DNA of 64,000 nt. Origin: Actinoplanes oblitus (GTDB taxonomy: Bacteria; Actinomycetota; Actinomycetes; Mycobacteriales; Micromonosporaceae). The translations under genes were made by a program, and so were the position numbers. The stretch lies in contig NZ_CP126980.1 in the NCBI RefSeq assembly GCF_030252345.1, positions 6,525,501 to 6,589,500 on the forward strand, given 5' to 3'. Numbering within the stretch: position 1 is the first letter of the stretch; each line of letters starts with the position of its first letter. Positions 59,398-64,000 of the stretch are shown piece by piece. A model generated the notes under the pieces. It did no database searches and was not told the DNA's origin. It saw only the letters and a program-made list of their open reading frames with translations.

Positions 59398-60678
59398 ATG
59401 ACGACCGCACACCGTTTGACGCGCGGCCTGGTGGCCGCCGCCCTTCTGCTGCCGCTCGCCCTCGCCGGCTGCGGCGGTGACGACTCCGGCAGCTCCGGGA
59501 AGACCGAACTCACCTTCTTCTGGTGGGGCGGCGAGGCCCGGGCCAAGCTCACCGAGCAGGCGCTCGAGCTCTACAAGTCCAAGCACCCGGACGTCTCGTT
59601 CAAGACGACCTGGCAGGCGAACCAGGGCTACTTCGACAAGCTGGCCACGCTCACCGCCGGCTCCGACGCACCGGACATCTTCCAGATCGACGACAACTAC
59701 CTGGCCGAGTACGCGACCCGGAACGTGACGCTGGACCTCACCTCGTACAAGGACTCCAGCAAGATCGACGTGTCGAAGTTCCCCGAGGGCCTGTGGAAGT
59801 ACGGTGTCGTCGACAACAAGCTGGCCGGCGTGGCGATGGGCGAGAACACCCAGGGCCTGGTCTTCAACAAGACCAAGCTGGAGGCCGCCAAGCAGGAGCT
59901 GCCCAAGACCGGGATGACCTGGGACCAGCTGATCGCCTGGGCGCAGAAGGCCGGCACCGCCACCAAGGTCCCCGGCACCATGGACCCGAGCGCCGACTAC
60001 AAGGCGATGTGGGTGTGGCTGCGGCAGAACGGCAAGGATCTCTACCACGGCAACCAGCTCGCCTTCACCAAGGACGACGTGCAGAAGTGGTTCGAGCTGT
60101 GGAAGGGCGCCCGGGACGCGAAGGCGACCCCCACCGCCGACGTGATCCACGAGGGCAACGAAACCGACATCACCAAGCAGACGGTGGTCACCGGCAAGGC
60201 GCTCACCTCGTGGGTGTGGGCCAACCAGATGCCGGACATCCAGAAGAACACCAAGGACGTGCTGGGCGTGGTGGCGTACCCGGGTGACCCGTCCGCGCAG
60301 TGGGCGCGCGCCTCGATGTACCTCTCGGTCTACCGGGGCAGCAAGCACAAGGACGCCGCGGTCGACGTGATCAACTTCCTGGCCAACGACCCGGAAGCCG
60401 CCAAGATCCTCGGCACCGACCGTGGCCTGCCGTCCAACCTGGACAACCGCACCGCGGTCTCGGCGACCGTCACCGACCCGGCGATGAAGGCCTCGATCGC
60501 CCTCGAGGACGAGCTGGTCAAGAAGTTCGGACCGGCGCCGAGCGTGCCGCCGAAGGGCCACAGCACCGTCAAGACCGAGCTGCGCAAGGCCGCCGAGGCC
60601 GCCCAGTTCGGTACCGCCACCCCGGCCCAGGCCGCCGAGCAGTTCTTCAACGCCGCCCAGGCCGCGGTGGCCGGGTGA
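59398..60678 (+). CDS. ABC sugar-binding lipoprotein, hexuronate locus
   Basis: 426 residues from ATG 59398. Lipoprotein signal with lipobox LAGC (Cys about 23). Extracellular solute-binding type 1 (MalE-like) features: LTFFWWGGEARAKLTEQAL, DAPDIFQIDDNYLAEYA, VAMGENTQGLVFNKTKLE and TSWVWANQ. It captures an oligo- or monosaccharide for the two CUT1 permeases downstream; context suggests oligogalacturonides or glucuronides. No ATPase gene is present, as is normal for actinomycete CUT1 systems sharing MsiK. Confidence 0.88.
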   Translation: MTTAHRLTRGLVAAALLLPLALAGCGGDDSGSSGKTELTFFWWGGEARAKLTEQALELYKSKHPDVSFKTTWQANQGYFDKLATLTAGSDAPDIFQIDDNYLAEYATRNVTLDLTSYKDSSKIDVSKFPEGLWKYGVVDNKLAGVAMGENTQGLVFNKTKLEAAKQELPKTGMTWDQLIAWAQKAGTATKVPGTMDPSADYKAMWVWLRQNGKDLYHGNQLAFTKDDVQKWFELWKGARDAKATPTADVIHEGNETDITKQTVVTGKALTSWVWANQMPDIQKNTKDVLGVVAYPGDPSAQWARASMYLSVYRGSKHKDAAVDVINFLANDPEAAKILGTDRGLPSNLDNRTAVSATVTDPAMKASIALEDELVKKFGPAPSVPPKGHSTVKTELRKAAEAAQFGTATPAQAAEQFFNAAQAAVAG

Positions 60679-61658
60679 GCGACGTGGCAGTCAGCACCCG
60701 GCCGCCCGCCCACCGGCCGCAGTCCGGTCGCGCCGCTTCCCAGCGGCGGGGCCGGCCCGCCCGGCACCGGGACGACGGGCGGGCCGGATACGTCTTCCTC
60801 TCCCCCTGGCTGCTCGGGCTCGCCGCGATCACCGCGATCCCGATGCTGATGTCGCTGTACCTCAGCTTCACCAACTACGACATCCTCAGCCCCTTCTCCG
60901 ACGTCGAGTGGATCGGCCTCGACAACTACCGCAAGATGTTCACCGACGACCCGGCGTTCTGGCACGCGGTCCGGGTGACGCTGGTCTTCGCGCTGATCGG
61001 CACCCCGCTCAAGCTGGGCGCCGCCCTCGGCGTGGCCCTGCTGCTGAACCGGCCGTTCCGCGGCGCGGGGCTGTTCCGCGGCCTGTTCTACCTGCCGTCG
61101 CTGCTCGGCGGCAGCGTCGCGGTGGCGATGATCTGGCGCAGCATCTTCGACCGGTCCGGCGCGTTCAACGCGTTCCTGAGCTGGTTCGGCATCGAGGGCA
61201 AGGCCTGGGTGAACGACCCGTCCACCGCCCTCGGCACGCTGATCCTGCTGGCCGTCTGGCAGTTCGGCGCCCCGATGGTGATCTTCCTGGCCGGGCTGAA
61301 GCAGGTGCCGAACGAGCTGTACGAGGCCGCCGAGGTGGACGGCGCGACCGCGTTCCGCAAGTTCCTCAGCGTCACCCTGCCGATGCTCTCCCCGGTCATC
61401 TTCTTCAACCTGGTGCTCGAGACGATCCACGGCTTCCAGGGCTTCACGTCGGCGTTCGTGCTCTCCGGCGGCACCGGCGGCCCGGTCGACTCGACGCTGA
61501 TGTACACCCTGCAGCTGTACATCAAGGGCTTCGCGAACTTCGAGATGGGCTACGCCTCGGCGATGGCCTGGGTCTTCCTGCTCACGATCGGCCTGGTCAC
61601 CGTAGTGCTGTTCCGCACCGGCCGGTTCTGGGTCCACTACTCGGACGGAGACGACTGA
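60675..61658 (+). CDS. CUT1 sugar ABC permease, MalF type
   Basis: 327 residues from GTG 60675, overlapping the binding-protein stop as GTGA. A Pro/Arg-rich cytosolic N-terminus precedes six transmembrane helices. The first reads GYVFLSPWLLGLAAITAIPM, and the coupling loop ELYEAAEVDGATAFRKFLSVTLPML is the EAA motif. With the next permease it forms the channel. Confidence 0.92.
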   Translation: MSDVAVSTRPPAHRPQSGRAASQRRGRPARHRDDGRAGYVFLSPWLLGLAAITAIPMLMSLYLSFTNYDILSPFSDVEWIGLDNYRKMFTDDPAFWHAVRVTLVFALIGTPLKLGAALGVALLLNRPFRGAGLFRGLFYLPSLLGGSVAVAMIWRSIFDRSGAFNAFLSWFGIEGKAWVNDPSTALGTLILLAVWQFGAPMVIFLAGLKQVPNELYEAAEVDGATAFRKFLSVTLPMLSPVIFFNLVLETIHGFQGFTSAFVLSGGTGGPVDSTLMYTLQLYIKGFANFEMGYASAMAWVFLLTIGLVTVVLFRTGRFWVHYSDGDD

Positions 61659-62524
61659 TGGTCGCCGTTACCGCCGCCCGCCGGCCGTTCCACCCGCGCT
61701 CGCTGATCCGCCCGGCGATCCTGCTGATCCTCACCGGGATCATGCTGTACCCGCTGGCCTGGATGCTGGGCAGCTCGTTCAAGGCACCCGAGGAGGTGCT
61801 GAACAACGTGTCGGTGTGGCCCGACGCGTTCACGCCGAGCAACTATCCGGACGGCTGGACCCACTTCGACGTGGCGTTCGGGCGGTTCTTCCTGAACAGC
61901 TTCATGGTCGCCTCGCTCACCGTGGTGGCGAACTGCGTGTCCTGCCTACTCGCCGCGTACGCCTTCGCCCGGCTGCGGTTCCGGCTGCGCGGCTTCTGGT
62001 TCACCCTCATGATCGGTACGCTGCTGCTGCCCAGCCACGTGCTGATCGTGCCGCAGTTCGTGATGTTCAAGTCGTTCGGCTGGGTGGGCGGGCCGTGGCC
62101 GTACCTCCCGCTGATCGTGCCGCACCTGCTGGCCACCGACGCGTTCTTCGTCTTCCTGATGGTGCAGTTCATGCGCGGCATTCCCCGCGAACTCGACGAC
62201 GCCGCGAAAATCGACGGCTGCAGCGCCTACTCGGTGTTCCGCCACGTCATCCTGCCGCTGTCCCGGCCCGCTCTGGTATCGACTGCCATCTTCTCCTTCA
62301 TCTGGACCTGGAACGACTTCTTCCGCCAGCTGGTCTACCTGTCCGACCTGGAGAAATACACCGCTCCGGTGGCGTTGACCCTGTTCATCGACTCCACCGG
62401 CCAGTCGGCGGTGGGCCCGATGTTCGCGATGTCGGTGCTGTCGCTGGCACCGGTGTTCCTGTTCTTCGTCGCTTTCCAGCGGCTGCTCGTGGAAGGCATC
62501 AACACGACGGGCCTGAAGGGATGA
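61658..62524 (+). CDS. CUT1 sugar ABC permease, MalG type
   Basis: 288 residues; ATG 61658 overlaps the previous stop by one base (TGATG). Six helices, with the EAA loop ELDDAAKIDGCSAYSVFRHVILP and a conserved N-terminal LILTGIMLYPLAWMLGSSFK. It pairs with the MalF-type protein. Its stop overlaps the DUF624 gene start. Confidence 0.92.
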   Translation: MVAVTAARRPFHPRSLIRPAILLILTGIMLYPLAWMLGSSFKAPEEVLNNVSVWPDAFTPSNYPDGWTHFDVAFGRFFLNSFMVASLTVVANCVSCLLAAYAFARLRFRLRGFWFTLMIGTLLLPSHVLIVPQFVMFKSFGWVGGPWPYLPLIVPHLLATDAFFVFLMVQFMRGIPRELDDAAKIDGCSAYSVFRHVILPLSRPALVSTAIFSFIWTWNDFFRQLVYLSDLEKYTAPVALTLFIDSTGQSAVGPMFAMSVLSLAPVFLFFVAFQRLLVEGINTTGLKG

Positions 62525-63321
62525 CCATCCCGCATCGGGAGCTTCCGCTCCCCCACATCCGCACCACCGGCGGGCGGCCCACTTCCGGTCCGCCCGCCCC
62601 CGGCCCGCCCCTTTCCGGTACGCCCATCCCCCACCCATCCCTTTCCGATACGCCCATCCCCCGCTCGTCCCTTTCCGGTACGCCCGCCCCCCGCCCGTCC
62701 CTTTCCGATACGCCCGCCCTCGCCGCTACGCCGGACGCCCGGCCGGCCTGGCCCACGGAGGAGGCGCCGCCCGCTCGGGTGGACTGGCGCGACAAGTTCG
62801 CCCTGGCCACCGACCTGGCATTGATCGGCGTCGCGGTCACCGCCCTGTCCCTGCCGCTGGTCACCGCGCCGGCTGCCCTGGCCGCCGGCTCCGCAGCGGT
62901 ACGCGGCCGCTACCACGACGGCCGCCTGCCCGGCTGGCACCCCTTGCTCCACCAGTACCGGCGCGGCATCCTGCCCGGCCTCCCGGTCCTGCTCGCCATC
63001 GTCGTCCTGCTGATCGACCTGGCCGCCGTCCGCGGCGGCCGGGTCCCCGGCGGCCCGGTCCTGCTGGCAGTCACCCTGGTCGCCGTGCTCGGCCTCGCCG
63101 GGGTGGCCGCCCTGACCCTGGTCGCCGTCGGCCGTGACCCCGAACTACCCTGGCGCGCCGCCGCCCGTTGGTCCTGGGAACACCCGGCATGCGTCCTCGC
63201 CCTGGCCTTGACCAGCGTCGTCGCCTTCGTGCTGACCCTCGCGGTTCCGATCACCCTGCCCTTGATGATCGGCTTCCACCTGTTCGCCCTCCACATGATC
63301 AGCGACCGCCTGGCCCCCTGA
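62521..63321 (+). CDS. DUF624 (YesL-like) membrane protein with repetitive N-terminus
   Basis: 266 residues. Residues about 20-72 are low-complexity Pro/Ser/Thr, dominated by a 10-residue repeat of the form LSGTPxPxPS encoded by a 30-bp DNA repeat. From about 87 a four- to five-helix membrane domain (WRDKFALATDLALIG, LSLPLVTAPAALAAGSAAVRG) resembles DUF624/YesL proteins, which accompany sugar ABC importers, including pectin-locus ones in Bacillus. ATG 62521 overlaps the permease stop. GTG 62779 would begin right at the conserved domain. Confidence 0.72.
   Translation: MTIPHRELPLPHIRTTGGRPTSGPPAPGPPLSGTPIPHPSLSDTPIPRSSLSGTPAPRPSLSDTPALAATPDARPAWPTEEAPPARVDWRDKFALATDLALIGVAVTALSLPLVTAPAALAAGSAAVRGRYHDGRLPGWHPLLHQYRRGILPGLPVLLAIVVLLIDLAAVRGGRVPGGPVLLAVTLVAVLGLAGVAALTLVAVGRDPELPWRAAARWSWEHPACVLALALTSVVAFVLTLAVPITLPLMIGFHLFALHMISDRLAP
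62581..62730. repeat. In-frame 30-bp repeat at the start of the DUF624 gene
   Basis: CTTTCCGRTACGCC recurs at 62611, 62641, 62671 and 62701, with a degenerate copy at 62581 (period 30 bp). The version with G, CTTTCCGGTACGCC, is also found in intergenic DNA at 40198-40211 and 49744-49757. Confidence 0.85.
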
Positions 63322-63387
63322 CCCGTCAGCCGGCCCTCACGGTCCCCCCACCCCGGCCACCACCACCAGCGCCAGCCGCCGAACACC
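63322..63387. repeat. Degenerate leading unit of the right-end array
   Basis: Directly after the DUF624 stop, CAGCCGGCCCTCACGG and AGCGCCAGCCG form a diverged first copy of the array. Its GCGCCAGCCG arm pairs with CGGCTGGCGC of the next unit. Confidence 0.6.
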
Positions 63388-64000
63388 CGGCTGGCGCTCA
63401 CGGCCCTATCCCGAGCCCGAACACCACCACCACCACGACCAGCCGCCCACCACCCGGCTGGTCCTCACGGTCCTATCCCGAGCCCGGACACCACCACCAC
63501 CACGACCAGCCGCCCACCACCCGGCTGGTCCTCACGGCCCTATCCCGAGCCCGAACACCACCACCACGACCAGCCACCCACCACCCGGCTGGTCCTCACG
63601 GCCCTATCCCGAGCCCGAACACCACCACCACGACCAGCCACCCACCACCCGGCTGGTCCTCACGGCCCTATCCCGAGCCCGAACACCACCACCACGACCA
63701 GCCGCCCACCACCCGGCTGGTCCTCACGGCCCTATCCCGAGCCCGAACACCACCACCACGACCAGCCGCCCACCACCCGGCTGGTCCTCACGGCCCTATC
63801 CCGAGCCCGGACACCACCACCACGACCAGCCGCCCACCACCCGGCTGGTCCTCACGGTCCTATCCCGAGCCCGGACACCACCACCACGACCAGCCGCCCA
63901 CCACCCGGCTGGCGCTCACGGCCCTATCCCGAGCCCGAACACCACCACCACGACCAGCCGCCCACCACCCGGCTGGTCCTCACGGCCCTATCCCGAGCCC
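63388..64000. repeat. 64/67-bp palindromic tandem array, nine full copies plus one partial
   Basis: Units begin at 63388, 63455, 63522, 63586, 63650, 63714, 63778, 63842, 63906 and 63970; the first two spacings between unit starts are 67 bp and the rest 64, differing by one CAC triplet. Most junctions read GACCAGCCG, nine bases, CGGCTGGTC, a perfect 9-bp stem. The core CCTATCCCGAGCCCG matches the TCCCGRGC core of the other loci. The array continues past the window. Confidence 0.95.

Noticed and set aside
63388..64000. CRISPR-like regular spacing
   Set aside because: The whole unit repeats, including the would-be spacers; there is no unique spacer sequence and no cas gene nearby. It is a tandem repeat.

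Overview
The window is 64 kb of very GC-rich DNA with strong third-position GC bias. It uses GTG and TTG starts freely, packs genes into overlapping ATGA/GTGA runs, and encodes DUF397 and DUF6082 proteins, a CBM2-GH6 cellulase and many LacI regulators. This points to an actinomycete chromosome, most likely Micromonosporaceae (Actinoplanes or a close relative). I see no rRNA, tRNA, integrase, transposase, phage structural gene or CRISPR array. It reads as a chromosomal region of metabolism, signalling and secreted proteins.

Layout. 1-4 kb: a partial haem-type membrane protein leaving the left edge, two secreted proteins and a PP2C phosphatase. 4-10 kb: a secreted CBM2-GH6 cellulase with a perfect CebR-type operator, an ECF sigma factor with a membrane partner, and a GAF-GGDEF diguanylate cyclase. 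10-21 kb: DUF397 and DUF6082 proteins, a fused alpha-beta glycyl-tRNA synthetase, a four-fold repeated membrane protein, a NarL two-component system, a secreted glycerophosphodiesterase and a PiT phosphate transporter. 21-29.4 kb: a reductive pyrimidine-degradation locus (aminotransferase, beta-ureidopropionase, dihydropyrimidinase, luciferase-like oxidoreductase) with its own ABC importer. 29.5-37 kb: an I36-type inhibitor, a three-gene operon of mostly unknown function, and two translationally coupled c-di-GMP enzymes. 37-45 kb: secreted proteins, a Ser/Thr kinase, a CebR/CelR-like repressor, a GlxA-type regulator coupled to gap, and another LacI regulator. 45-51 kb: an operon of a ribbon-helix-helix-like protein and a large membrane protein, a secreted triple-repeat protein and small proteins. 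51-63.3 kb: a pectin/hexuronate locus. It has a pectate lyase and an operon of oxidoreductase, uxaC, uxuB-like, oxidoreductase and cupin, divergent from a LacI regulator and a CUT1 sugar importer ending in a DUF624 protein. 63.3-64 kb: a tandem hairpin array running off the right edge.

Two carbohydrate systems are visible. One is the cellulose response: a CebR-like repressor at 40-41 kb, a perfect operator before the cellulase, and weaker sites before the repressor and the triple-repeat protein. The other is hexuronate uptake and catabolism under a LacI regulator whose own operators flank the divergent promoters.

The strongest undescribed signals are non-coding. (1) A 118-bp element occurs twice, at 8.0 and 32.6 kb. 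It has about 88 percent identity, and both stem positions that differ are changed in a base-pair-preserving way. (2) A family of 63-67-bp palindromic units with a shared loop core occupies four gene 3' ends, from a single 31-bp perfect inverted repeat to arrays of at least nine copies. (3) A 14-mer found in intergenic DNA also sits inside a 30-bp repeat that is expanded in frame at the start of a gene.
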